Part shown: piece by piece, positions 42,643 through 52,000 of the stretch | Layout: every line of letters begins with the position of its first letter | Position numbering within the stretch: position 1 is the first letter of the stretch | From: Schwartzia sp. (in: firmicutes) | GTDB lineage: Bacteria; Bacillota; Negativicutes; Selenomonadales; Selenomonadaceae | Assembly: GCA_017480545.1 (NCBI GenBank) | Contig: JAFVAI010000102.1 | Coordinates: 1 to 64,000, forward strand | Reading direction: 5' to 3' | Length of the DNA stretch: 64,000 bases | The notes under the pieces: generated by a model | What the model saw: only the letters and a program-made list of their open reading frames with translations | Databases searched by the model: none | Told to the model about the DNA's origin: nothing | Made by a program: the position numbers and the translations under genes

Positions 42643-43679
42643 CGGGCTTCTTCCAGACGACGGCGCGCCAGCGCAGAATCAATCTTTTTCTGCGCCGCCA
42701 GCCGCTCAATATCCTGCCGCATGGCCTGCATCCCGACGGAAGCGCCGGAGACGATGCAGGAAGCGAGCTGCTCCGGCTTGCCGACGCGAATCAGGTGGCG
42801 CACAGCGTCCGTGGCCACCAGAACTTCGGAAGCAAGCGCCCGCCCTCCGCGCAGCCCCGGCAAAAGTTCCTGCGAAACCATGGCTTCCAGCACGGCGGCG
42901 AGCTCCGCGCGAATCTCCTGCTGCTGTGCCGCCGGGAAGAAACTTTCCAACCGACGCGTTGCCTCAACGGCGGAACGTGTGTGCAAACTCGCCAAAACGA
43001 GCTGCCCCGTCTCCGCCGCGCCGATGGCCGCCCGTGCCGCGTCAGCGTCCCGCAACTCGCCCACGAGAAGAATATCGGGATCTTCACGAAGCGCGCTTCG
43101 GATCGCGCGCCCAAAGGAGGCAAAATGTACGCCCAGCTCCCGTTGGCTGATCAAGCTCTTCCCCGAAGCGTACACATACTCAATCGGGTCTTCCAAGGTG
43201 ACGATATGCGCCGCCCGCTCGCGGGAGATGGCGGCAAGGAAAGCCGCCAGCGTCGTCGTCTTGCCCGCGCCCGTTTTTCCCGATACGAGGACGAGCCCGC
43301 TCCGCAGGGAAAGCAGCTTTTGAAACACGGGCGCTACGCCCAACGACTCCAACGGCGGAATTTCCCTCGGCACGAGGCGAATGGAAAGCGCGAGGCCGCC
43401 CCGGGCCGCGAAGGCATGAACGCGAAGGCGGGTGTCCGGTTCCTCCCGCGCGAAATCCAGCTCGCCCTGCGTCCTGAGCCGCTCCCGTTGCGCGGCCGTC
43501 GTCCAACCCTCGACGAGCGACGAAATTTCCCCCGCCGTCGGCCCCGCGCCCGCCTCCGTCATATTGCCGCATACGCGGAAAAAGGCCGGCGCCCCCGGCG
43601 CGAGATGAATGTCGGAGGCTCCGCTTGCTGCTGCCCGCGCAATCAATTTTTCCCAAGCCGGTTCGTCAAAGGCCGCCAT
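42639..43679 (-). CDS. pilT: PilT-type twitching/retraction ATPase
   Basis: Hexameric ATPase for pilus retraction. It is 346 aa. Walker A GKTGAGKTT is at 134-142, the Asp box is LEDPIEYVY, Walker B is LLVGELRD, and the His box is ASLHTRSAV. The C-terminus lacks a clear AIRNLIRE, the motif linked to retraction in classical PilT (the region here reads AVRHLIRVGKPEQL), so retraction ability is uncertain. It overlaps pilB by 14 bp. Confidence 0.9.
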   Translation of the reverse strand: MAAFDEPAWEKLIARAAASGASDIHLAPGAPAFFRVCGNMTEAGAGPTAGEISSLVEGWTTAAQRERLRTQGELDFAREEPDTRLRVHAFAARGGLALSIRLVPREIPPLESLGVAPVFQKLLSLRSGLVLVSGKTGAGKTTTLAAFLAAISRERAAHIVTLEDPIEYVYASGKSLISQRELGVHFASFGRAIRSALREDPDILLVGELRDADAARAAIGAAETGQLVLASLHTRSAVEATRRLESFFPAAQQQEIRAELAAVLEAMVSQELLPGLRGGRALASEVLVATDAVRHLIRVGKPEQLASCIVSGASVGMQAMRQDIERLAAQKKIDSALARRRLEEAR

Positions 43680-44925
43680 ACACCACTCGCCTCACTTCAG
43701 CCAAAGTCGTATCGCCCGCCGCCGCTTTTTTCACGCCGTCCTCCGCCAACGAGACGATGCCCGCCGCTTTGGCCGCGGCTTCCAGATCCTCCCGCTCCTC
43801 CGAGACGGCGCGCCGCAACTCGTCGTTTGCGGGGAGCAACTCATGAATGGCCATGCGTCCTCGATAGCCCGTTCCGCCGCATTTTTCACAGCCTCTCGGA
43901 CGGAACAGCCGATGCGCGTCGCAACCATGCGCCGCCAAAAAACGCTTCTCCTCTTCTCCGGCCTCGTAAGTTTCGCGGCAGTCGGGGCAAAGCCGCCGCA
44001 CCAAACGCTGCGCCATAATCCCGAGCAACGCAGCCGCCAAAAGATATGGCTTCACGCCCATATCGAGCATACGGAAAACCGCGCCCGCCGCAGTCCCCGT
44101 GTGCAACGTCGAGAAGAGCAGCCGCCCCGTCATCGCCGCGCGCACGGCAATCTCCGCCGTTTCCTCGTCGCGGATCTCGCCGACCATGCCGACATCAAAA
44201 TCCTGCCGCATCAAAGATCGGACACCCCGCGCAAAGGTCAGCTTCGCGTCGGTCCCGATTTGAATCTGATTGACGCCCGGCAGAAAATACTCAACCGGGT
44301 CTTCGATGGTCACGATATTTTTGTCCGCTGTGTTCAGTTCATTCAGCGCGGCATAGAGCGTCGTCGTCTTCCCCGAATTGACAGGACCGCAATTCAGGAT
44401 CAGGCCCGACGGGCGGCTGCACCAGTCCGCGAACAAGCGGCGGTTTTCCGGCGCAAAGCCGAGCTCGTCCAAACGCAAAAGCCGCCGCGCACCGGAAAGG
44501 AGGCGAAGCACCGCCGTCTCGCCCAAAAGCACCGGCATGGTCGAAACGCGGATATCCACCGTCCCGTTCTCCGTCGCGAAGGCAATGCGTCCGTCCTGCG
44601 GCACACGCCGCTCCGTCGTGTCCAGCTTCGCCATAATTTTCAGCCGCGAAACCAGAACGTCCTTCAGCTTCAGCGAAAGCTTGCCGTACGCCTCCCGAAG
44701 CGCGCCGTCGATTCGATAGCGCACACGCAGGCGGTCCTTCATCGGCTCGATGTGGATATCGCTGGCGTCCATCGAAATCGCCTCGCGAATCATCGCGTCC
44801 ACGAAGGCCACCACCGGCGCCGCGCCCACGGACGGCGACAGGACGGCGCGACCGTCCCCCGCGGAAATGCCCTGCGCCGCCCGTTCCGCCAACGCGGCGA
44901 CGCTCTCATGGGTTGCCGGCTTCAT
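43666..44925 (-). CDS. pilB: PilB/GspE-type pilus assembly ATPase
   Basis: Powers pilus extension. About 419 aa, with a reduced N-terminal domain compared with the roughly 560-aa PilB. ASDIHIEPMKDRLRVRYRIDG is conserved. Walker A is GPVNSGKTTT, an unusual P-V-N-S where P-T-G-S is usual but with G-K-T intact. IEDPVEY and VGEIRD follow. The zinc site is CPDC...CEKC. The ATG at 44925 follows CGGAG; a GTG at 44943 that overlaps the previous gene is an alternative. Confidence 0.92.
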   Translation of the reverse strand: MKPATHESVAALAERAAQGISAGDGRAVLSPSVGAAPVVAFVDAMIREAISMDASDIHIEPMKDRLRVRYRIDGALREAYGKLSLKLKDVLVSRLKIMAKLDTTERRVPQDGRIAFATENGTVDIRVSTMPVLLGETAVLRLLSGARRLLRLDELGFAPENRRLFADWCSRPSGLILNCGPVNSGKTTTLYAALNELNTADKNIVTIEDPVEYFLPGVNQIQIGTDAKLTFARGVRSLMRQDFDVGMVGEIRDEETAEIAVRAAMTGRLLFSTLHTGTAAGAVFRMLDMGVKPYLLAAALLGIMAQRLVRRLCPDCRETYEAGEEEKRFLAAHGCDAHRLFRPRGCEKCGGTGYRGRMAIHELLPANDELRRAVSEEREDLEAAAKAAGIVSLAEDGVKKAAAGDTTLAEVRRVVYGGL

Positions 44926-44939
44926 GGCCGAGGCTCCGC

Positions 44940-45515
44940 TCACAGCACCAGCGTCGCGATCACCGACGCGGCGTTCAGTCCCGCGCGCCCGTCGCTGGCC
45001 GTCTTGGAAATCGTATACGCATAGCGGTTGTCGCCGAAATAAACCAAATTGTAATGCTTGCCCGTGCCGCTGATGATGAAGCCAAACTTTTGCAGGCGGT
45101 TCCGGACGGCGGCGTCCATGGAAACGTAACCGCGCAAGATGGATTTCAATTCCTTTTCCCGCTGCTTCTGGCGCTCCCCGCCGCCATTCGCCGCCAAGAC
45201 GGACGCCGTCACGTCGTACCGTCGGCTCCCTTTTTTCATCGAGGACAGCGCGTCCTCCAGAACGGACAACAGGATATCCTTCCGCTCCCCCGTATAGAAA
45301 TCGTTTTCGCCGCCCGGTTCGAGGAACTGCCCGCCGTCATACTCCACCCGCGGCGGCCGGACAATCTCCGCCACATATTGCTGGAGCTTGTCGTATTCCT
45401 CCTTCAGCACATCGTACCGCTGTTTCAAATGCTTCCTGTCCGTTTCCAGGCTGTCGTATTTTTGCCGCAATATGGAAAGCTCTTTCTGCAAAGCTTCGGC
45501 GTCATTCGGTTTCAT
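44940..45515 (-). CDS. Unknown coiled-coil protein in the pilus operon
   Basis: Not recognised. It is a 191-aa protein. Residues 1-50 form a coiled coil (LQKELSILRQKYDSLETDRKHLKQRYDVLKEEYDKL) and the rest is mixed alpha/beta. No signal peptide or membrane segment is seen. AAAGGAG precedes the ATG, and it overlaps aroE by 4 bp. Translational packing between aroE and pilB suggests a role in pilus assembly or its regulation, but no motif shows this. Confidence 0.75.
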   Translation of the reverse strand: MKPNDAEALQKELSILRQKYDSLETDRKHLKQRYDVLKEEYDKLQQYVAEIVRPPRVEYDGGQFLEPGGENDFYTGERKDILLSVLEDALSSMKKGSRRYDVTASVLAANGGGERQKQREKELKSILRGYVSMDAAVRNRLQKFGFIISGTGKHYNLVYFGDNRYAYTISKTASDGRAGLNAASVIATLVL

Positions 45516-46378
45516 GCGTCAGTCTCCTTTCCGGTCTGCAATGCCTCCAAAAGTGCGCGCTCCATCGCGTCCTCGTCCGGCCGTACGCCCGTCCACAGCT
45601 CGAAGGCCTCCGCCCCCTGCCCGACCAGCATCGCCGTGCCGTTCAGTGTCCGGCAGCCGCGCGCCTCCGCCGCGCGAAGGAACCTCGTGCGGGCCGGCGT
45701 ATAAATGATATCGCAAACAAAAGCCGAAGGCTGCACGAGTCCCCAGTCCACCGGGGGCGTCGCCTCGACCTTCGGCGCCATGCCGAGGGGCGTCGTGTTG
45801 ACGAGAATTTCCGCCGCCCCCAGCGCGTCCAAAAACGCGCCGTCGCTCCATGAAAAAACTTCCGCGCCCGCAAAATCGGAAAGCGCCGCCCGTGCCTTGC
45901 CCGGATTTCGCGCGCCGACAACCAGCCGCCCCACGCCTTCCCGAAGGAGTCCCCAGACCACAGCCCGCGCCGCGCCGCCCGCGCCGAGCACGACCGCCCG
46001 TTTTGCCCGAACCGTCACGCCCTGCCGCAAAAAGCCGCGCAAAAATCCCGTCACGTCTGTATTGCGGCCCAAAAGCCGCCCGCCTTCATGGAGGACGGTA
46101 TTCACCGCGCCGATCCGTCGCGCGTCCTCGTCGATCTCGTCCAAACAATCCATAATCGCCGTCTTGTGCGGAATCGTGACGTTGAATCCGCGAAACCCGA
46201 GGCTTCGGAGCCCTTCCACCGCCTGCTTGAGCGTCTCCGGGCGCACGGGCATGGCGATATACGCGTAGTCGAGACCCGCCCTTTGGATGGCCGCCGCCTG
46301 CATCGCGGGGGACAGCGAATGCGCGATGGGCCAGCCGATGACGCCAAGATTTTTTGTCGCGCCGGAAACGCCGTTCAT
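45512..46378 (-). CDS. aroE: Shikimate dehydrogenase
   Basis: Reduces 3-dehydroshikimate with NADPH. About 288 aa. Substrate site LGVIGWPIAHSLSPAMQ, catalytic lysine in FNVTIPHKTAIM, Rossmann loop VLGAGGAARAVVWGL and the NADP-binding VVGARNPGKA are all present. The start is the ATG six bases after GGGGGAG. It is separated from the other aro genes and placed in the comM-pil unit. Confidence 0.95.
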   Translation of the reverse strand: MNGVSGATKNLGVIGWPIAHSLSPAMQAAAIQRAGLDYAYIAMPVRPETLKQAVEGLRSLGFRGFNVTIPHKTAIMDCLDEIDEDARRIGAVNTVLHEGGRLLGRNTDVTGFLRGFLRQGVTVRAKRAVVLGAGGAARAVVWGLLREGVGRLVVGARNPGKARAALSDFAGAEVFSWSDGAFLDALGAAEILVNTTPLGMAPKVEATPPVDWGLVQPSAFVCDIIYTPARTRFLRAAEARGCRTLNGTAMLVGQGAEAFELWTGVRPDEDAMERALLEALQTGKETDA

Positions 46379-46390
46379 AAACAACTCCCC

Positions 46391-47923
46391 CTATCCTTGC
46401 TCCAGTCCTATATCATTCCGCAGCTGCACCGCCTCGCCGACGTGCTTCGCCCCGATATCTTTTGCGCCGTCCATATCCGCAATCGTCCGCGCCACCTTGA
46501 TGATGCGGTCATAGGACCGCGCCGACAAGCCCATTTTCTTGAACGCCATTTCCAAAAGGCTCTGCGCCTCATTTCCCAGCGGGCATTGCTCCTTCAGCAT
46601 GGCATGGTTCATCTGTGCGTTGGTGAAGATGCCGGTTCCCTTGAAGCGTTCCAGCTGGATATTCCTTGCGGCGACCACCCGCTTGCGGATGGATTCGGAG
46701 CTTTCCGCCTTGCTCTGGGAGGCCAAGTCCTTGTACTCCACTTGGGGAACGCGGATGTGAATGTCGATTCGATCCAGAAGCGGGCCAGAGATTTTGCTTT
46801 GATATTTTTTTATTTCCTGCGGCGTACATGTGCATTTATGAACCCCATCCGAAATTCCAGCCATCCCACATGGGCAATTATTTGCAGCTGCAAGGAGTAT
46901 GAAGTTCGCGGGAAATGTCAAGGTGGCGTTCACCCGCGAAATGGTCACCTTCCTGTCCTCCAACGGCTGGCGCAAAACCTCCAGCGTCGCCTTGTTGAAC
47001 TCCGGCACTTCATCCAAGAACAATACACCATGCTGTGCCAACGTGACCTCGCCGGGACGCGGGTATGTGCCGCCGCCGATGAGCGCCGTGGTCGACGCGG
47101 TATGATGCGGGCTTCTGAACGGACGCTTCCGAACCAAGCCGCCGCCCGGAGGAAGAAGCCCCGCAATGCTGTATATTTTCGTGACCTCCAAGGCCTCCTG
47201 CGTGGTCAGGCCCGGGAGGATGGAATTCATCCGCCGCGCCAGCATGGTCTTCCCGGAGCCGGGCGCGCCGCTCATCAACACATTGTGCCCTCCGGCCGCA
47301 GCTATTTCCAGCGCGCGTTTTGCTTGGAACTGCCCCTGCACGTCGGCAAAGTCATCGGCGAAAATGTCTTCTGCTTTTTCCTCATTGGTCGGCCTTGCCG
47401 GGGACAGCTCTGTCCTCCCCGAGAGATAATCCACCAACTCGCGGAGATTGTCGACGGCATAAACGGTCAGCCCGTCCACCAGCAAGGCTTCGTTGGCATT
47501 GTGGCGGGAAGTGAAGATTTCCTTGAATCCCATCTCCCGCGCTTTCACCGCCATCGGCAGGATACCGTTCACGCCCCGAAGCTCCCCCTCCAACGAGAGT
47601 TCCGCTGAAAAAAGCCGCCCCTCCAACGCTTCCTGTGGCAGGACGGCATAAGCCGTGAGAAGCCCCATGGCAATAGGAAGGTCAAGCCCCGGATTGTCCT
47701 TGCGAAGGTTTGCAGGCGCCAAGTTCACGGTTACCTTCTCCGCCTTGAGCTTCAGGCCGGAGTTCTTGATGGCAGTCCTCACCCGTTCCTTCGCTTCCTT
47801 CACCGAGGCATCGGGAAGCCCGACAATGTCGAAGCACGGCAGGCCGTTGGCGCAGTCCACCTCCACATCAATCATTACGCCGTCCACGCCCAACGTGGTC
47901 GCGCCATGAGATTTCGCAAACAA
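46391..47923 (-). CDS. comM: ComM/YifB-type Mg-chelatase-like AAA+ ATPase
   Basis: About 510 aa. In Haemophilus and Vibrio, ComM is a branch-migration helicase needed for natural transformation. An N-terminal Lon-protease-like fold (VDVEVDCANGLPCFDIVGLPDASVKEAKERV) is followed by an AAA+ core with GAPGSGKTMLARR, LFLDEVPEF and a C-terminal Mg-chelatase domain. The start chosen is a TTG with GGAAGGGGG upstream (LFAKSHGATTLGVDG). It heads the operon that continues into aroE and the pil genes, consistent with a role in DNA uptake. Confidence 0.93.
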   Translation of the reverse strand: MFAKSHGATTLGVDGVMIDVEVDCANGLPCFDIVGLPDASVKEAKERVRTAIKNSGLKLKAEKVTVNLAPANLRKDNPGLDLPIAMGLLTAYAVLPQEALEGRLFSAELSLEGELRGVNGILPMAVKAREMGFKEIFTSRHNANEALLVDGLTVYAVDNLRELVDYLSGRTELSPARPTNEEKAEDIFADDFADVQGQFQAKRALEIAAAGGHNVLMSGAPGSGKTMLARRMNSILPGLTTQEALEVTKIYSIAGLLPPGGGLVRKRPFRSPHHTASTTALIGGGTYPRPGEVTLAQHGVLFLDEVPEFNKATLEVLRQPLEDRKVTISRVNATLTFPANFILLAAANNCPCGMAGISDGVHKCTCTPQEIKKYQSKISGPLLDRIDIHIRVPQVEYKDLASQSKAESSESIRKRVVAARNIQLERFKGTGIFTNAQMNHAMLKEQCPLGNEAQSLLEMAFKKMGLSARSYDRIIKVARTIADMDGAKDIGAKHVGEAVQLRNDIGLEQG

Positions 47924-47956
47924 TGCGCCGCCCCCTTCCAATCACAAACTTTTATT

Positions 47957-47985
47957 ATTATACACGGGAAACCGCGATTCGTAAA
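47957..47985 (-). promoter_or_regulatory. Promoter of the comM-aroE-pil operon
   Basis: TTTACG, 17 bases, TATAAT on the minus strand, about 34 bp before the comM TTG. Four of six -35 positions match. Confidence 0.6.
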
Positions 47986-48050
47986 CAAGAAAAGCCCGAA
48001 GAGACAGGGCAACCGCATTTGCTTTTTTAGGAAACACCGCCACATCATAC

Positions 48051-48181
48051 GAATCGCAGTTAGGATTTTTAAATCCTTACTGCGATTGCATGAGACGTCA
48101 GACGCGCTTTGGCGCGGCTGTAGCCTGCGAAGCAGGCGCATCTCAGATCAAAATTTTATTTAAAATTTTGGTCTGAGATAA
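48051..48181. repeat. Dispersed structured repeat, family A copy 2 (about 131 bp)
   Basis: It has the same layout as 9606-9738. Stem 1 is AATCGCAGT/ACTGCGATT with inner GGATTT/AAATCC. Stem 2 is CGCGC/GCGCG, stem 3 GCCTGC/GCAGGC, and stem 4 ATCTCAG/CTGAGAT around an AT-rich inner stem. Stems 1 and 2 differ from copy 1 on both sides so that pairing is kept, whereas linkers and stem 3 are nearly identical. It lies between the comM promoter and the end of the Nif11 peptide unit. Confidence 0.8.
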
Positions 48182-48247
48182 GTATCAGTTGCAGCAGAAG
48201 CAGGAAACCACGTGGCAAAAAATATGCGGTCTGGACTCTTAATAATC

Positions 48248-48274
48248 AAAAAAGCCGACAGGCTGCCGGCTTTT
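48248..48274 (-). terminator. Terminator of the Nif11 peptide unit
   Basis: GCCGGCAG and CTGTCGGC form the stem with one mismatch, followed by six T residues on the minus strand. It lies 44 bp after the second peptide gene. Confidence 0.7.
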
Positions 48275-48317
48275 CGTTGTATGGTTTCCTTCTGTCCTTT
48301 TGAAATTTTATTTTCGC

Positions 48318-48581
48318 TTAATGATCCCACTCACACCAAGTATTGCAATAGTTAGGATCGTTAGCCATGTAGCAGGCGCCTCCGGCAATTTTTTTCAAAT
48401 TTTCTTCGTTTATTTCGAAGTCTGCCAGCTCCGCCACATACGCTTCGGCTTCATCCTTTGTCAGCGCAATGCCTTCGGTGTCCGCCAACTCAATAAGTTC
48501 GTCAGCATTTTTGCACTTCATCGCCTTAATCATCTGTTCTTTCGTAAGTTCATTTTTGTTGACTGGCTTGTTGACTGGCAT
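48318..48581 (-). CDS. Nif11-type RiPP precursor peptide, Cys-rich core
   Basis: An 87-aa precursor of the Nif11-like leader family. The leader has the typical pattern (ELTKEQMIKAMKC, DELIELADTEGIALTKDEA, AYVAELADFEI) ending IAGG, a double-glycine cleavage site. The predicted core ACYMANDPNYCNTWCEWDH has three Cys, two Trp and a His, suited to thioether, disulfide or other ring formation. GGGGGAG lies seven bases before the ATG. No modification enzyme, protease or ABC transporter is adjacent. The leader is paralogous to that of the neighbouring gene. Confidence 0.85.
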   Translation of the reverse strand: MPVNKPVNKNELTKEQMIKAMKCKNADELIELADTEGIALTKDEAEAYVAELADFEINEENLKKIAGGACYMANDPNYCNTWCEWDH

Positions 48582-48633
48582 TTTAGAGCTCCCCCCCAAT
48601 ACTTGAAGTATAAAAAACTAACCTTTGCCCATG

Positions 48634-48873
48634 CTATTTCAGATGTTTATATCTGGCTGAGCCGTAGCTTCTTCCCCACTTGCCGCCGGCCACGTTTTGC
48701 AACGTGTCGCTGTCAAGTTCAAAATCGGCAAGTTCTTCCAAGTACGTTTTTGCTTCTTCTTCGGTGATAGCAACGCCTCCGGATTTGGCCAGCGCCATTA
48801 ATTCTTCCGCAGTGCTGCACTGCATCGCTTTTTCAAGCATTTCTTTTGTGAGTTCGCTTCTGTTGATTGGCAT
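48634..48873 (-). CDS. Nif11-type RiPP precursor peptide, basic core
   Basis: A 79-aa precursor with a Nif11-like leader (ELTKEMLEKAMQC, EELMALAKSGGVAITEEEA, TYLEELADFELDSDTLQNVAGG). The predicted core KWGRSYGSARYKHLK is 15 residues, basic, with no Cys or Thr. It is quite unlike its neighbour's core although the leaders align along their length. GGTGGAGG precedes the ATG. It is first in a two-gene unit with a strong promoter; the second peptide starts 52 bp after its stop. Confidence 0.85.
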   Translation of the reverse strand: MPINRSELTKEMLEKAMQCSTAEELMALAKSGGVAITEEEAKTYLEELADFELDSDTLQNVAGGKWGRSYGSARYKHLK

Positions 48874-48933
48874 TTTCAGAACCTCCACCAAAAATTAAAG
48901 AAACCGTACTTTCATAGTACTTTCTGAATCGCG

Positions 48934-48962
48934 ATTATAACAAAAAAATTCGTGAATTGCAA
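48934..48962 (-). promoter_or_regulatory. Promoter of the Nif11 peptide unit
   Basis: TTGCAA, 17 bases, TATAAT with a TG extension (TGTTATAAT) on the minus strand, about 60 bp before the first peptide gene. It is one of the best promoter matches in the window. Confidence 0.7.
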
Positions 48963-48993
48963 ACCGAGACGATGAGGCGTGAGGTTTCTTGCA

Positions 48994-49039
48994 AAAAAGC
49001 TGTCGCGGGAAGAGAGCTTTCTTTCCGCGGCAGCTTTTT
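48994..49039. terminator. Terminator of the glycogen operon
   Basis: AAAAAGCTGTCGCGG and CCGCGGCAGCTTTTT form a 15-bp stem with one mismatch. It lies 8 bp after the stop of the GH13/GH77 gene. Confidence 0.8.
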
Positions 49040-49046
49040 GCTTTGT

Positions 49047-52000
49047 TTACCGACCGTAAGTTTTCACCAACGCCGACAGTTTTTCCGCGACTTGGTCGTT
49101 CAGTTTTCCTTCTTTGATGCGCCAACCCCAGTTTCCCTCCGGGGTGCCGGGGAGGTTCATTCGGTGGCGGCCGCCGAGGGCCAAGATATCCTGCGCGGGT
49201 ACGATGACCAACCTTGCTTCGGAGGCGTAGGCAAGTTCGACGAGTTTTTCCGCTGCCTGCTTTGCCGTTTCCGCGCCGTTCTGCTCCGTCTCGGGCATGA
49301 CACCGAGCCATGCGGCGACTTTCGCTCGATCCTCATAGCCAAGGTCTTCCGCGTACCACCCCGCCGCCGTGTTGTTGTCATGGGTGCCGGTGTAGAGCGC
49401 GCAGTTTTCGGGCGCGGCGACACCCGCCCGGGGCGTGCCGTTGCCGAGGCATTCAAACTCGATGACTTTCATGCCCGGCAGGCCGCTGGTTTCCAACAAC
49501 TGTGCCACGTCGTCGGACTGCACACCGAGGTCTTCGGCAACGATGGGCAGATGGTCGCCGAGCCGCTGACGAAGCGCGTGCAAGAGCGCGATGCCGGGCC
49601 CCTTTTGCCATTTCCCGTTTTTCGCGGTGGTCTCCTTCGCGTCGACTTCCCAATAGGAAGCAAGGCCCCGGAAATGGTCGATGCGCACGATGTCCACCAG
49701 CCGAAGGAGGCGCGCCACGCGCTCCACCCACCAAGAGAAGTTGTCTCTTTTCATCTCATCCCAGTTGTAGAGCGGGTTGCCCCAAAGCTGGCCGTCTTCG
49801 CTGAAATAGTCCGGCGGGACGCCGGCGACTTTTTCCGGCCTGCCCTTTTCGTCGAGGGCGAACAGGGACCGATGCGCCCAGACATCGGCGCTGTTTTGCG
49901 CCAGATAGAGCGGCATATCGCCAAAAACGCGCACCCCCTTGGCGGCGGCGATATGATGGAGCGCCTGCCATTGGCGTTCAAACAAATATTGCTGGAATTT
50001 CACAAAGGCGATGTTGTCCGCCGCCCGCTTCCGGAGATCGGCGAGAGCCGAGGAATCGCGGTCGCGAAGGGCGGGCTCCCATTCCGTCCAAGCTTTGCCG
50101 CCGTTTTCCTCCGAAGCCGCCGTGAAGAGGGCGTAATCGTCGATCCACGAGGCTTCTTTCTCGCAGAAGTCCGCGAAGTCTTTCGGCGGGTTCTGGCGGA
50201 AGCGCTGCCACGCGCGGCGCAAGAGGCCGTTCTTGACCGCGCCGACGCGAACGTAGTTCACGGCGCTCGCGGTGCAGGGGCGAGCCTGCATAGAACCGCC
50301 CGCGTAAGAGCGGGCGACGCCGAGGGCGGTTTTGCCCCATTCGAGATCGACATCGGTGAGCCAGCCGTCCTCCGCGATTTTTTCCGGCGACAGGAGCAAC
50401 GGGTTCCCGGCGAAGGCCGAGGGCGGCTGGTATGGCGAATTGCCCGGGCCGACGGGGCCGAGGGGCAAAATCTGCCAGACGCTCTGGCTCGCTTTTTGCA
50501 GGAAGCCGAGGAATTTCTCCGCCCGGTCGCCGAGGTCGCCGATGCCCCATTCCGAGGGGAAAGAGGTCGGGTGCAGCAACACGCCCGCCATGCGCGGGAA
50601 ACGGCGCGGCGGTTTCTTTTCCTGCCAGACTTCGGCAGAGAGCGGCGCGAGGGTTACGCAGAGCTTGCCGCCCGTGATGGCGAGCGGCTGTTTCCCCTCG
50701 CCCTCCCGCGTGTTCGAGGTCTTGTCCGCCGCGTCCTGCCAAGCGTCCGTCCGGTACACGGACAGGAATTTTCCCGTGGCGAAGTCGCCGACGGGCAGCT
50801 CGACTTTGACCGTTTCCCGTCCCCGGTTCAGCGCGATAACGAAGGCGCCGTCCGCCGCCGCCTCGCCAAAACGGTCCGCGCCGCCGCGCACGACGCGGGC
50901 GTAAGCGTAGAGGTCGCCCTCGGCAACGAGCGGGATAAAATCGCCCGTGGAAAGGGCGGCGTTCTCATTGCGAAGGCGCACGGCCTCCCGCACTTTGACG
51001 CGGAGCGCGGCATCGCCGCCGCTCCAGTCGTACGGGGCGCGGTTGTACGGGTCGCGATAGCCTTGCATGGCAATCTCGTCGCCGTAATAAATCGACGGCA
51101 TGCCGGGGAAGGTCATTTGCCAGACGAAGGCGATTTCCAGCCGTGCCCGTGCCAACGCCAGATGCTCCGCATCGAGCCGGAACCCCGCCCGCTCCTTTTC
51201 GCTGGCGCCCGGCTCCGGCGCTTCGCCGAGGAGGGTGGTGACGCGCTCCACGTCGTGGCTGCCGACGAGATTCATCATCGCGTAAAAATTGTGCGCTGGA
51301 TAATTTTCCCGCAGGCTCTCGACACGGCGGCAGGCTTCCCGTCCGTCCGCGCGCCCTAGCAGGAAGTCCAAGAGAATCGTGCGGAACGGATAATTCATCG
51401 CGCTGTCGATCTCATGCCCCGCGAGGTACATGCGCTGCTCGCCGTAGCTAGACTTGTTCGAGGCATCCTCCCAGACTTCGCCGATCATCGCCAAGTCTTT
51501 GTCCGTCTTTTTCAGTTCGCGGTAAAACGCTTGGGAAAATTTCGGCGGCAGCTCGTCGATGACATCCAGCCGCCAGCCGGAAACGCCGAGCTTCGCCCAA
51601 TGATGCAGCACACTGTCCTCCGCCGTGATGATGAAATCCATATAGGAAGGCTCGGTCTCTTTCACGTTCGGCAACGTGTCGAAGCCCCACCAACTGTGAT
51701 ATTTGTGCGGGTATTCGATGAAGTCGTACCACTTCGCGTAGGGCGAATCCGGCGACTGCCACGCGCCCACCGAATCATAAGCGCCTTTTTTGTTGAAATA
51801 GCGGCTGTTCGAGCCTGTATGGCTGAAAACGCCGTCCAGAATGACGCGGATGCCCTGCGCCTTTGCCTCGCGGCAGAAGTCCGCGAACTCCTCGTTGGTG
51901 CCGAGGAGCGGGTCGATGTTTTTGTAATCGCCGGTGTCGTAACGGTGATTGCTCTCCGCCTCAAAGACGGGATTGAAGTAAATGACGGAAATGCCCAGTT

